The notes beneath the pieces were generated by a model. The model saw nothing but the letters and a program-made list of their open reading frames with translations. It searched no databases and had not been told where the DNA came from. The position numbers and the translations under genes were made by a program. Shown here piece by piece: positions 1-13,307 of a stretch of DNA of 64,000 bases (positions are counted from its first letter, which is position 1; each line of letters begins with the position of its first letter). This DNA comes from Rhodotorula mucilaginosa (Eukaryota; Basidiomycota; Microbotryomycetes; Sporidiobolales; Sporidiobolaceae): the NCBI GenBank assembly GCA_034406715.1, contig CP137877.1:620001-684000 (forward strand). Reading direction: 5' to 3'.

Positions 1-422
1 ATCACCACCTGGTCGCTCCGGTGCTTCTGCAACGAGGACCGGGTCTCTTTTGCCACTCGTGACCGTGACAGCGTCCGCGATGAAGCCTTTCCGCATGCAG
101 GATGACCGCCGGATCTGGTTCCCTACAGCTTTCCTGTAACGCTCAAGAACCCAGCGCCCGCTTCAAATCACCCGAAAAGCGAGACAAGAGGGAAGCCGGT
201 CGGATTCCTCGGCGAATTCTGCCGTCATCGGAAGGGCACGACCGTCCATAGCACGGCGAGGATCTCTGGCGGAGCAGGCATACGAGATCTGATACTAGTA
301 TAGTAGGCCTCATCAGAACTGATCAGTATACTTGACTGTGGAAGAGTCTCATCTCTCTCTCTCGGTCGAATTGCTCGCTTCTTCCGTCCGTTCGTCGGTC
401 TCTCACCAATAACCACTACACC
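1..422. other. upstream intergenic region of the NF-YC gene
   Basis: I see no convincing gene in this stretch. The last 80 bases before the NF-YC start are CT-rich (TCTCTCTCTC around 350-362) and end in CACTACACC just before the ATG, which fits a fungal 5' leader. The remaining sequence may be the end of a neighbouring gene cut by the window edge. Confidence 0.5.
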
Positions 423-2504
423 ATGAGTTCAGACCCAGCAGCAGGGAAGGGGAAAGCGACCAAGCCGCAGCGGGCCACGACGGCGAGCCGGAACCGCGCC
501 GACTCGCCGCCGCCGTACCGCTCGACCGACTCGACCTCGATCCAAGACTTGTCAGTCTCGCTCTCTCCTGTCTAAGCTAGAGGAGGGGCTGTTTACACTG
601 CTGACCGACATTCTAAACTTTGCGTGTATGCAGCGCCAACGAGTCAGTCCTTTCCTCCGTACTCTTGCGAGCGGCCGCCCCACCTGGAGGGCGGGAGACA
701 GGACGAGACTCTAATCCAGGTCCTTACAGGTTCTGGCAGCACGCGATGAACGTCGCAGAACACCACCCGGACGATTTCAAGCATCAGGCGCTGCCGCTCG
801 CGAGGATCAAAAAAGTCGCAAAGATGGATCCCGAACTGCAGGTGCGGCAGGCGGAGGAATCGAAGCCTGATTGTTCGTACTGCATGGACTGACACGCACT
901 GGCTTCTCAATCCGACACAGAACCAGATGATCTCGAGCGAAGTGACGGTCCTCTTCGAAAAAGCGTGCCAGAGTACGTTGTGTCTCTTTTCTTCTTTCCC
1001 TTCTCGCAAAAGTCTGGAAAATCTCACCACGTCACAACGCGTGAACACAGTCTTCATCCAGGAACTCACAGCTCGCGCACACCTGCGGTCGCTCGCCTCG
1101 CGGCGGAGAATGATCTCGAGGGCCGACGTCGCCGCCGCTGTTTCGCGGAGCGACATGTTTGACTTTTTGATCGTGCGTCGGCGGTGGCGGTCGACGTCGT
1201 ATCGAGGAGAGTGTATGTCGTGACTGATACGGGCTCACTGCCTCTGTACCTTCTTGTCGTTGACGCACAGGACATCGTCCCGAGACCGGAACGGAGTCCC
1301 TCCCCGATCCCGGCACAACACATCAACGACCAACAGCAAGAGATGTACTCGCAAGCAGGACCTTCATACTCCTCCGCCTACGGTGACGCGACCAACAACA
1401 ACAACAGTGGCGGCGAAACGATCGCTTCGACCTCTGCAGCTGCTGCTGCTGCCGAGCGCGACGACACGGAATATCAACACCACCCACCACCGCCACCGCC
1501 CCAGTCCAGCAGCAGGCCTACTCGGTCTTCAGCCCGTTCGAGACGGTACTCTGAGCGGGAATCGGACTTCGAGACGGACACGGGTGGAGCAGAATACCGT
1601 GGCGGTGGTGAGGCGTCCGAGATGCAGCACATGCTCGACCTCGACCTCGATCTCGAACAACCGCCGCCAGTAAATCACGGTCGGCGCGGCCAGAAACCGC
1701 TTCCTGAGAAGAAGAGGCAAAGGGTAGAGATCCCGGGGGCGGGAGGACAGCTCCTCGCACCGACCGACGAAGTAGTCTCCACCTCCTCCTCGGCCTCGAC
1801 CTCCGTACCTTCAACTTCCACCACCACCACCACTACCGCCGCTCCTTCTCTCACAATCCCCGTCTCCATTGGAGGAGGAGGAGGAGGAGGTCCACCGCAC
1901 TTCCACCCAACCGGACTCCCCAACCCCAACCTGGGTCCTCAACCCGGTTCGGCGCCCGCTCCGATCGTCGACGCCGAGACGTTGAGGCAGGCGTACGCGG
2001 CTGTGGCGGGATCGATGCCGCCCGGGTTGTTCATGCCGCATAACTTGATGGGCGCGATGCCGATGCAGCAGCAGCAGCAGCAGTCGGCCGCGCAGAGGGG
2101 TGTAGATGGGGAGGACGATGGAGCAGGTGCTGCCGAGGGAGGCGGGGGTCGTCCGGTGCGTTGTCGTCCGATGCCTGTTCATTCCGCTCTTCTTTCGCTC
2201 GGAAAGGAGAGCTGATGGGCAACCGCGTCGATTCGCACAGATCTCGTGGCCGCCCGCGTTCGGGTTCGCCGGCGCAGACGGAGGAAGGATGGTGAGGCCT
2301 ACTCCTTCTCCCCCTCTTTCTGTCCCGAGCGATTGGGCCTTATGGGGCTTTTCCGCTCTGTGCGCGCTAGCATCCTGACACTAACGATTCTGAATTCCCC
2401 GGCTGCAGAGCGACGGGCTTGGCAATTTCTACGCGCAGGGGATGGATGCCGACGTTGATGAGCAGCAGGACCTCGATCAGGATGGCGGCCAGGTCGAGCG
2501 GTAG
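423..2504 (+). CDS. HAP5: NF-YC / HAP5 CCAAT-binding factor subunit
   Basis: This is the NF-YC histone-fold subunit of the trimeric CCAAT-binding factor, which pairs with NF-YB and then NF-YA in the nucleus. After splicing, the fold reads through FANEFWQHAM, LPLARIKKVAKMD, SSEVTVLFEKACQ, IFIQELTARAH and SRADVAAAVSRSDMFDFLI, followed by DIVPRPE. That is the full alpha1-alphaC order of the family, with at least four short introns inside or next to it (for example, the one ending at about 900-927 and the one starting at about 1173). The long C-terminal tail is low complexity: Ser/Thr runs, Gly runs, and a Gln run encoded by CAG repeats near 2066-2080. Two further in-phase introns near 2155-2240 and 2292-2408 lead to a short acidic end (DEQQDLDQDGG). 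The start is the first ATG, in a good context. A HAP complex role in carbon, respiratory or nitrogen control is known for the family; the targets here are unknown. Confidence 0.9.
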
Positions 2505-2760
2505 ACATGGTCGGACTGCACCTCGCGATACCCCAACGCAGAGCTTTTCTGGTTCCGCTTCCTCTCCCGAGTACAAACCCTTGATGCGATGAAAACGTCC
2601 TTTCCCTCGACGAATTCAGGTGTGGGTAAAGACGTTCTTTGCATCATTAGGGTACAGACGAGTAGGATAAGGATAAGGAAAAAAAACGGTATGTACACAG
2701 ACGAGCGACAACTCAAGAGAGACATGGGGAAAAGCAGAGATGAGGACAGGCGCAGAATGT

Positions 2761-3793
2761 TCAGACTGCCTTGTTCGGCGGTGGGTACTGCATCGGCTGT
2801 TGAGGCTGCATCTGGGCCTGACCGGGACCTGGACCTTGTTGACCTCCGTGCATCCTCGCGCGGACGGATTCTTCCTCGAGGCGGATCTCGCGCGAGTGCT
2901 GGCCCTGCGTGCACGGGATGCAGCAGTAGGCGGTGCAGCAATCGCCGAGAGCGTTGCCGCGGATGTTGTAGCGAGCTGTGTGCGTCCAGGCGGAATGGCC
3001 GTTGATCAGTACTCTGGCGCCAGTCGTTTTCGGGCGCGCCTCTTCTCGGGACTGAGCTTGCAGCCTAGCCAATGTCAAAGGACGGGACGTACTGCGGATC
3101 TCGGTGCGGGCCATAAAGTCAAAGATGAAGCCAAAGCCGGTCAGGCAGTGCACGGCGAGGTAGAGCACTCCCGGGGGACCGCACGCCGCTGGTCGGCGGC
3201 ACGCACGTCGCACAAAGCTGTCAGTTCCTCGGGGCAACTTGGCGATTCTTCCGGACAGTGAGAGCAGGACTCACGCGCTTCGCCGGGAGGGATCGCGGTG
3301 CCGTTGAGCTGGAGCGACTCGAGGCGAGTCTTGTACTGCGTGAACGGGGACGGGACTCGTTGGCTTCAAAACGGCGGGCAACGTTGAGAGGGGGAGGGAG
3401 CACTGTTGCGCGTGCACGCACCTTGGAGTAGCCGATGCAGGGGCACCAGCACGAGACGCAGAACTCGCCACAGTCGCCTCCGCACGAGCACAGGCCTGTC
3501 GTAACGGCGCGCCCTTCATCAGCCTTCGCTTTCAATCGGAAGTTCCGGAGAGGTAGGATTAGTCACGCACCGGTTGACCACTCCTTCGGTTGTCCGTTGT
3601 ACAGCTGCTGCTGCTGTGGCTGCTGACTGTACGCAGTCGGCTGCCCCAGAGCAGCAGGAGGAGGCGCCGCAGCGTACAACTGCTGCTGCTGATGAGAAAC
3701 GCCCGCCTCTGGCTGCGGAGCGGCGGACGACATGGGCGGCGCCGCTGCATACGAGGGCGGGTTCGCTTTTTCGTTCTGTGTGTTGCTGTCCAT
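2761..3793 (-). CDS. PLAC8-family Cys-rich membrane protein
   Basis: This is a small PLAC8-type protein with about five exons. The N-terminal 75 residues are rich in Gln, Pro and Ala. They are followed by the Cys-rich block CSCGGDCGEFCVSCWCPCIG, a short YKTRLESLQLNGTAIPPGEA exon, a hydrophobic stretch (GVLYLAVHCLTGFGFIFDFM), and the second motif DCCTAYCCIPCTQGQHSREI. That last motif is the D..CC.PC..CQ..RE signature of plant PCR/fungal PLAC8 proteins. The exon joining the hydrophobic part uses an acceptor near 3195; other acceptors break the frame. The C-terminus is Gln/Pro-rich. PLAC8 proteins in plants and fungi are linked to cadmium/zinc tolerance and cell size, but the function here cannot be told from sequence. 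It is probably at the plasma membrane or in endomembranes. Confidence 0.8.
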
Positions 3794-4061
3794 ACTCCTT
3801 TGGGGGCAAGTGACACTATGCACAAAGGAAGGAGATGAGAACCGACGATCCGTCCTTAAGCTGAACACGTGAAAAAAGGAGCCTTCTTGGCGCGCTCCTC
3901 AACACGTCACTGCCCATTCCCAAGTCGGCACTTTTTCGGGACTCGAGAGAGTGGTGGCTCCAGGAAGGGATCGCAGCCAATGGCACATCGTAGGTACGCA
4001 GAACAAAACTCAAGACAAAGGGATCAAGGGCAACTGATATAGGGGAGAAAAGACCAGCGCC

Positions 4062-6900
<2,839 letters not shown>

Positions 6901-8088
6901 CGCTCGTGCACCAGACGCAGACTCGCAGCGTGGAGACAGCCGATTGATGACCTCCGCCTCGGAACTCGACGCAAGGCTTGCCCTCTTGATCACCTTCGCT
7001 TCGCCTTCCAAGTTCCGACCTTTGTTACGAGAGGAGACTGCTATATGCGCGGACGCTATCCCGCTATGACTGCCTGTACTCCATGCTGGCTCCTGCTCTT
7101 GCTCAATGGCTGGCTGCTCTCTTTCCGGACCAGACTCAACATGGACGGGCACGGTGCAGATACCTCGGCCAATCTGGGCCCTTTGGAAACAGATCGATCG
7201 AACCCACCACAAACGCTGTCACCCGCGACAGCGCGGCAAAGTGGGCTGCAGGGCGAGCTTCCATCCGACACTGGCGCTTCGCTCTCTGAGATCCTCTCGC
7301 TACGGACCGCCCGCCTGACGTTCTTTGCTCGCCCTCGCCGCAATCGGGGATGAATCGGCTGCAGAGGCAGACGACAATGCTCTCCGCGGCTGGCTGGCGC
7401 GTTGCGGTCCGGGCCCGTCCGTTGCCATTCGTGCGCGTGGGCGTCGCAAGACTGGCCGCGCGCGGGCGCCCGAGGTTCACGAGCAGGTACGCCCATTGGG
7501 ACACTGCTTCTCATGCTCTCTACGGCGGCGTCGTGGCCTTTTATCGGCATTGCACTCGCCCAAGCTAGCCTGTTTAATGCGGAATCGTCATCCAGATACA
7601 CTCGTTTTCGCGGGCCGCGATCAGCCCGATTTGTACATTTGCGTCGGCTCTCCCTGTTCTACTTCACCACAGTCCCGAAGGCTCCACCCACGCGTTACAT
7701 AGTACCGCTATTCCCTTATCTCCAGGCGAGTTTCCCCCTCTTCCCGCTTCAACGTACGCCTCCGCATTTTTCGATCGAAACGAACGCGCCGCGCCGCGAC
7801 GGACGGTGAGCAAACATTTCCCTCTCTCTCTCTCCTCCTCGTAGCTGTAGCTGTAGCTGGAGCCAACCAGCGCAGCGGAGCACGTCCTCGCAACCATCCT
7901 TGTCGACGCGCTTCCGACCTCGTCCGACGCCCGCGATACTGCGCGCCTCCACCGGTTCGTTTGCGCGGTTCCGGAGCCCGTTAAACAGTTGGAGCTGTGC
8001 AACAACCCCCTGGCACGGGCAGTCGGACCAAAGCTGCCTTTCTTACGGCCCTTGGCCTCGACGATTCTGAGTGGCAAAGAGAAAAGAG
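6901..8088. other. divergent intergenic region with unassigned small frames
   Basis: This 1.2 kb lies between the oppositely facing VMA2 and GDS-protein genes, so it holds both promoters. Several frames stay open on both strands because GC is high, but none shows a known motif. One short frame (7350-7568) is listed separately. A CT-rich tract (CTCTCTCTCTCTC) lies at about 7820-7835. A repeated GTAGCTGTAGCTG sits just after it. Confidence 0.4.
7350..7568 (+). CDS. possible small Arg-rich protein with mitochondrial-type N-terminus
   Basis: This is a 72-codon frame starting at an ATG. Its N-terminus (MLSAAGWRVAVRARPLPFVR from the second Met) is rich in Arg and hydrophobic residues and has no acidic residue for more than 40 positions, like a mitochondrial presequence. 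The RPRFTS that follows resembles a processing site. The rest (SRYAHWDTASHALYGGVVAF) shows no family I recognise. It could equally be a chance frame in GC-rich promoter DNA. Confidence 0.18.
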   Translation: MNRLQRQTTMLSAAGWRVAVRARPLPFVRVGVARLAARGRPRFTSRYAHWDTASHALYGGVVAFYRHCTRPS

Positions 8089-10418
8089 ATGCCGTCGACG
8101 GCGGGGGCGAACCAATACTACATCCCTCTCGCCACTTCTCCGAGTCTCGCGCAGTCGCCACTCTTGGACGATGAAGAAACCGCTCGTCCTTCCGCTTCTC
8201 CGCACTCGACACGACTCGCACCATCACGGTGGTCATGTTTCGCCGGCGGATGCTCGACCCGCTCGTCCCTCCTGAGCAGCCGCCGCGCCCTCCTCCTCGC
8301 GGGACTCGTCTCGCTCTTGACCCTCATCGTCGTCTCGTCCGTCCTCGAAAGGCGGAATCTTTCCGCGCGGGTGGAACAGGTCGTCAATAAAGGCCATAAA
8401 GCGGTCGATGCGGTGTGGGAAGCGGGGGCAGAGTTGCGAGAGTCGACGACGGGGTTCTTCTCCTCCGACGAGGCAGCAGCAGGACCGGGGGCGGTCCCCT
8501 TTGCCGGCGAGGACTTTATCGCGAGTCAAGCGGCCGATACGGGATCACCTCCCATCGCGAAGGCGCAGGACGATGGCGGAGCGGCAGGCTCGTCGGCGAC
8601 GCCCGGCAACCCCGACATGCTCGACCATGCACTGCTCTCCGAGCCGCCCGTGAACACTGCCGCCCAAGCGGTCTGTACGCCCGAGATGCAAGCCCGCGTC
8701 AACAACGCTATCTTTTGGACCGTCAAGCGTACGCTTCTCCGCGCGCGGTGACGCTGTCTCTCCTGTTACTCCCCGCTGACAATGCTAAGAGAACTCTGCA
8801 GAGGACGAACCGCTCCGGTACTCGATCGCGGGGGCGCAAGACTCGAGTCTTAGTGACCCTTTACCGCCAAGTTGCCTCGCCCATGCCGTCTTTTCCGCTC
8901 GACTCGTCTCCCTCGCACCAACCGCCGGCGAAGACGAGAACGACCGCCTCGACCCGCCGGAATCGCAGACCCTCGTCGCTCTCGAACGACCAGTCTGGCA
9001 ATCAGAGTCTTCCTCTTACGAGCTCCGGATCCCGGAAATGCCGACACTCCCTTTGCGGCGCTATGAGCTCGAAGTCCGGGTCGAGTTTGGATACTATCCT
9101 GGTTTGGAGGAGGGCGTTCCCTGCGGAGTCGAGGCGACGACCTGCCGGCCGGATGGGATTCTCGCTACCGCCGAGGGCGGCCAGCGCGACTTGCGGTACC
9201 TGGGAGACAAAGTCGCAGTCGCGTCGGGAGCGACGCTTGACCTTCCGGATCGTGAGTCCGACGTTCTTTCGCTACCCAGCGTAGCACCCCGATTGACTCT
9301 CTTTATGCTCTTCAGGCGAAGTCGCAAAGGACGAAAGTGTCTCCAGGTGTACCGACTTGTCGTCTTTGAGCGGCTACTGGTCCAACTTGTCCTACTACCC
9401 TACGTCGCCGGCCTGCTCGCTCGCGATTCCGACCCTCCCTCTCCCGGATGCGCTCTTCGCTCCCGCCGGCGCCAACTCGACCTCCTCCTCTACACCGCCG
9501 CCGCTCTGGATCAACATCGTCGGCGACTCGAACTCTCGCAACGCCTACAAGCGCTTCATCGACTCGCTCGGTGGCGGTTTCCACGCTTCGGGACCGATGG
9601 TCATGGATTCCAAGACGCACAACGGCACGCTCGCGGGACTGGCGTTCCGCTACCGGGATGGAGTACCTCCCGCGGACGAGACGAAGCAGGTGCCGGACCT
9701 CGTGGTGACTTGGATGTGGTGGTATCAGGTCGCGCAGCAAAGTGGCGGCGACGAGCTCGCGCAGAACCGGGACGAGTTGCTCTCGTTCGTCGATACCGAC
9801 CTCGCCGCGTTCTTGACCACCGCCAAGCTCGACACGACGCACGAGCATCTTCCGCTTCTCCGCGACGCGGCTCGAGGCGTCCGTCCCCACCGGACGTACC
9901 TCTCGCTCGGATCGCACGGCGAGGAATTGTCCGTACCCGGCGTGGCGGCTTCGCTCGACGCCCTCCTTTCCGAAACCGACGGCTTGTCTCGCCTGAGACG
10001 CGATGCCGCCAACCTGCGCCTCGTCACCACCACGCTGGTCAACACTCGGCACATCCCGCTCGCCCGCTTCCCGCACCAAGACCTCGTCCGCACCAACGCC
10101 CTCATCCACGCCAAGAACGTCTATGCCGCCCGACACCGACCCGAATTCGCGCACGAAGGGCGCGTGCTCGATGTCGAGGCGTTGGCGAGGGGCATCGTGG
10201 AGCAGGACGAGTGGATGAAGCAGAGCGGAAAGCGGGGAGCGGACGCGGTCCATTTCAGGACGGACGTGTATGACGAGTGGGTCCGCGTATTGTGGACGGA
10301 TCTGTTGACGGGATCGAGTGGGCAGACGGACTCGAATCGAGTCGCCACTACGTCCGAGGCGCGCAAAAGGTGGAAACGGAGGTTGCCACCGCCGCAGCTC
10401 GAAGACGAGACTTTCTGA
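8089..10418 (+). CDS. type II membrane protein with GDS...DxxH (PC-esterase/TBL-like) domain
   Basis: This three-exon gene (8089-8728, 8790-9251, 9316-10418) encodes about 734 residues, and the frame closes exactly. A short cytosolic N-terminus is followed by one membrane segment (about residues 67-86, ALLLAGLVSLLTLIVVSSVL) and then a long lumenal part. The C-terminal half carries WINIVGDSNSRNAYKRF, with the GDS motif at residues 437-439, and GADAVHFRTDVYDEW, with a DxxH pair at D677/H680. These are the nucleophile block and the Asp-His block of the PC-esterase / trichome-birefringence-like fold, whose members O-acetylate or deacetylate polysaccharides in the Golgi. Unlike Cas1p, no multi-pass acyltransferase domain follows. 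I infer a Golgi enzyme acting on glycans; donor and acceptor are unknown. An ATG 18 bases upstream (8071, MAKRKE) is an alternative start. Confidence 0.72.
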
Positions 10419-10753
10419 TCCGATGCGTCCGCCTCCCGCGGTATTGTAGATATTTTGTTGTATCTATCGATCCTTTCTATGCATCAGTATAGAGCGCTCG
10501 AGGGCGTTCGGAAAGTCACGTGACACCGTTGCCTTCCGCCGAAATTCTCGTCAATCAACTCTTGCCGTCCCTATACTCAGACTGCCCTGCCAACGCTTTA
10601 CAAAGCTGCCTTCGTTCGCTTGCTTTGAAGCTTGCTCCTGCAGCGCCAACGACTCGCCTCGAGCAGGCTCAGACTAAGCGCCCGGACGCCTAGGGGACCA
10701 CGCACTCGGGATACTACAGGACTCGACACGCGCGGCCGCAAGAGCAGCCAGGC
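10419..10753. other. intergenic region before the MATH-BTB array
   Basis: I see no gene here. The stretch contains the 3' end of the GDS-protein transcript (the AT-rich patch near 10440-10500 is a likely poly(A) region) and the promoter of the first MATH-BTB gene. Confidence 0.4.
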
Positions 10754-12703
10754 ATGCTCACGCACAAGGTATGTCCACGCGACGTCGTCGTCGAGGCAAC
10801 CAAGCTGATTCTGGTGGTACGGCAGACGCTCGAATTCGAATGGGCCGTGCCAGAGACAGCGACGCTGGTCAAGAAGGCACGGCTACGCCAACGCCTCAGT
10901 GTATACGTGAGTCCCTCGCGTCGTGGAGTATCCCAGCTTGACATGGGTCTCTCTGACCATGCTTCACAGTCTGAACCTTGCGAAGGATGGAAGCTGTCGG
11001 CTTCGACTGTAAGATTCTGCGTGATGCTGCCGCTGCCACCACTGCTACAACTGATTTTGGCCGTTGCAGCGAGAAGGCAAAACTGATGTTGGCGTCTATC
11101 TCTACCCCGTCGACTTGAAGAAGGAGACGCAAGTCGCCTACGAGATCAAGGTCGGTCCTCCAGAAGGTTGACCGAAGAACCAGGAGAATGCCTGTTAACT
11201 TCGACAAGAATGCCATGCTGCACACCATACAACAGGCTACTCCGGAGACCGACAAAGATGTGTGTCTTGCAAAAGACTGGATCAAGCAGAAGACGTTTCA
11301 ACCGAACACAACGAACGGATGGGGGTTCACCGCCTTCCTCGAAGAGGCCGCTCTGAAGCGGATCGGAACGGTATGCATTTCAGGATACATCCTCCAGTGC
11401 GAGATTCTGACATGCGAGTCCTCAAACGTCTAGCGCAAGCTTCGCATCAATTGCAAGATCACCTGGGGAGATCTGTCAGCTGCGCCAACCGCGGATCCTT
11501 CGCAATTCTTCCACAAGGCGGAAGTCAGCGACGTTGCCCTCGTCGCTGCAGATGTCCAACCTCCGCTCTTCGTGCAGTCGTTTGTGCTGCAGAAATCCCC
11601 GCACTTCAAGACCAGTACGGCCGCAGTCGCGTCGGGATGATCGCTCGCCACTCCCACTCGCTGACATCCTTTTCCCGCGCGCAGTCCTCGACTCGGAGTT
11701 TTCCGAGGCTAGCAGCACGGTCCACCTTCCCGCTTCTCCAAAAAAGGTCGCGTCCGAATACCGCTTCAGGGGCGACGTCGACGAGTTTGCTGCGTTTGGC
11801 GCTCGGAAACTATCGGGGGATCAGCAGCCTCAACAAGACATCGCAGCCTCTGAAAACGACGACCCGCCGAGTTCGCCGGCGAAACGTTGCAGGCTCGCGT
11901 CTCCTCTCGTATCGGTCAAAGACGAAGAGCCGGTATCCCTTCGAGAGTTTCGTCTGGTCAACGTGCCCGACTGCAGGTTTGTGTTTCTCTCAGACCCCGC
12001 TTGTCGCTTATCGTTGCTGAATCGCAAAGTCTCACAGCTATGCAACGCTGTCAGCGTACCTCGCCTACCTCTACTCGTCCAAAGTCGACTTCCTCCCTTC
12101 TCCAGCTTTCTTTCTCGCCGAGGAGAAAGAACCTGGCAGCTCGACCGAGTCCGACTTTTCCGAATGGGCCCACAAAAAAGCGAGGCGCCGCACGAACCCC
12201 ACTCTCCCGCATGCCATGTACCGTCTCGCGGACTGCTATATGGAGCCGACCATCAAGGCGCGCGCGAAAGGGCGGATCTTGCAAAACATCACGGTCGAAA
12301 CGGTGCGTCGCCGCGCTTCCCTCGGTTTCCTGTGTCAGCAAGTCATTGAGGTTGTTCCTCTCCTCACTAGGCTCCGTTCGAGCTGTTTTCGCAGTTGAGT
12401 CGTGACTATCCGGAGTTTCAGGCCGACGTCGTCGACTTTGTCCTCGCCAACCTCGTGAGTCTCTGCCGGTCCTGCCCCTCCGAGACACTCTTCTTCCTCC
12501 CTTCGTCACTGTGGACTGATACTGAACCAATGTATCGCCAGGACGAGGTGATCGCGACGCCCGGGTGGAAGCGCGTGCTCACTCTTCTCGATGAGGGCAA
12601 GATCCCGGGCGGCGGGTCCATCATGCACAAGATCCTTTCGGGGTCCAGGAAGGGGCGAACTGAAGCTTGCTATGCAATCATTTCTGTCGCGAATTGTGAG
12701 TAG
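10754..12703 (+). CDS. MATH-BTB domain protein, tandem copy 1
   Basis: This is the first of three tandem paralogues. Spliced exons give a tiny first exon (MLTHK), then TLEFEWAVPETATLVKKARL, SEPCEGWKLSAST, GVYLYPVDLKKETQVAYEIK and NGWGFTAFLEEAALKRIG. This is a divergent MATH (TRAF-like) domain ending in LRINCKITWGD. A BTB fold follows: AEVSDVALVAADVQPPLFVQ, SFVLQKSPHFKTILDSEFSE, VPDCSYATLSAYLAYLYSSK and LPHAMYRLADCYMEPTIKAR. The helical tail reads APFELFSQLSRDYPEFQADV, then ATPGWKRVL. The BTB is split by an acidic, probably disordered insert of about 90 residues. There are about ten short introns. MATH-BTB proteins are substrate adaptors for CUL3 ubiquitin ligases; substrates here are unknown. 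The C-terminus runs about 12 codons past the stop seen in copy 2 (KGRTEACY...), because the frames differ by one base there. Confidence 0.82.
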
Positions 12704-13307
12704 GCTCTGAACTCGATCGCTCCCGGCTCTCTCGAGACTCCGTCACCCACTCGCCCCCATCACATCGCACTCTTTCTCTCGCTTCGTTCACCAGTCTCCC
12801 GTTCTCGCATTCGCTTCGCGGGTCTACCTCTGCAGATTCGGGGGATTGCGGAGCTGTTGTGCCCTCTCTGTATTGCAAGGATGTCCAAGCGCACAAGATG
12901 GGAACGGAAATTGCCGTCACGAAGAGGAGAGAGTAAATCCGCGTAGCCATTTCCTCCGCCACCGTCGACATGGTATACTAGTTTGTTCTTTTGATTGTTC
13001 CAGCGAGGGGCTGAGGAACTCGCATATGAACAGCGCCGAGATTGAGTTTCGAGGGAGGATTTTTCTGCCCGCCCGAAACGCGACCGTTTCTCCGTCGACA
13101 CCGTTCACCTCCTGTGACAGGCTCCGGACCAGGCTACCACCGACCTTTCGGTCGCCTTGAAAGGTGCTGCGGACGAGCTGTCGTCCATTCGCTCTGGCTC
13201 TTGCGCCGCTCCAGCTTGCCTCCCGCGCCGTCGGACGCCCCACCTGAAAAGGACAAACGCGCAACACGAGCCTCAGCACACCATATCGAAGAGAGCAGCG
13301 GCTCGAC
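12704..13307. other. spacer between MATH-BTB copies 1 and 2
   Basis: No gene is evident. This stretch holds the terminator side of copy 1 and the promoter of copy 2. The bases just before the ATG of copy 2 (GCTCGACATGCTC) resemble those before copy 3 (GCCCGACATGCTC), so the duplicated unit appears to include some 5' leader. Confidence 0.4.

Noticed and set aside
9312-10253. 313-codon minus-strand open frame
   Set aside because: Antisense to the exon with the GDS and DxxH motifs, which has clear homology and closes in frame with its other exons.
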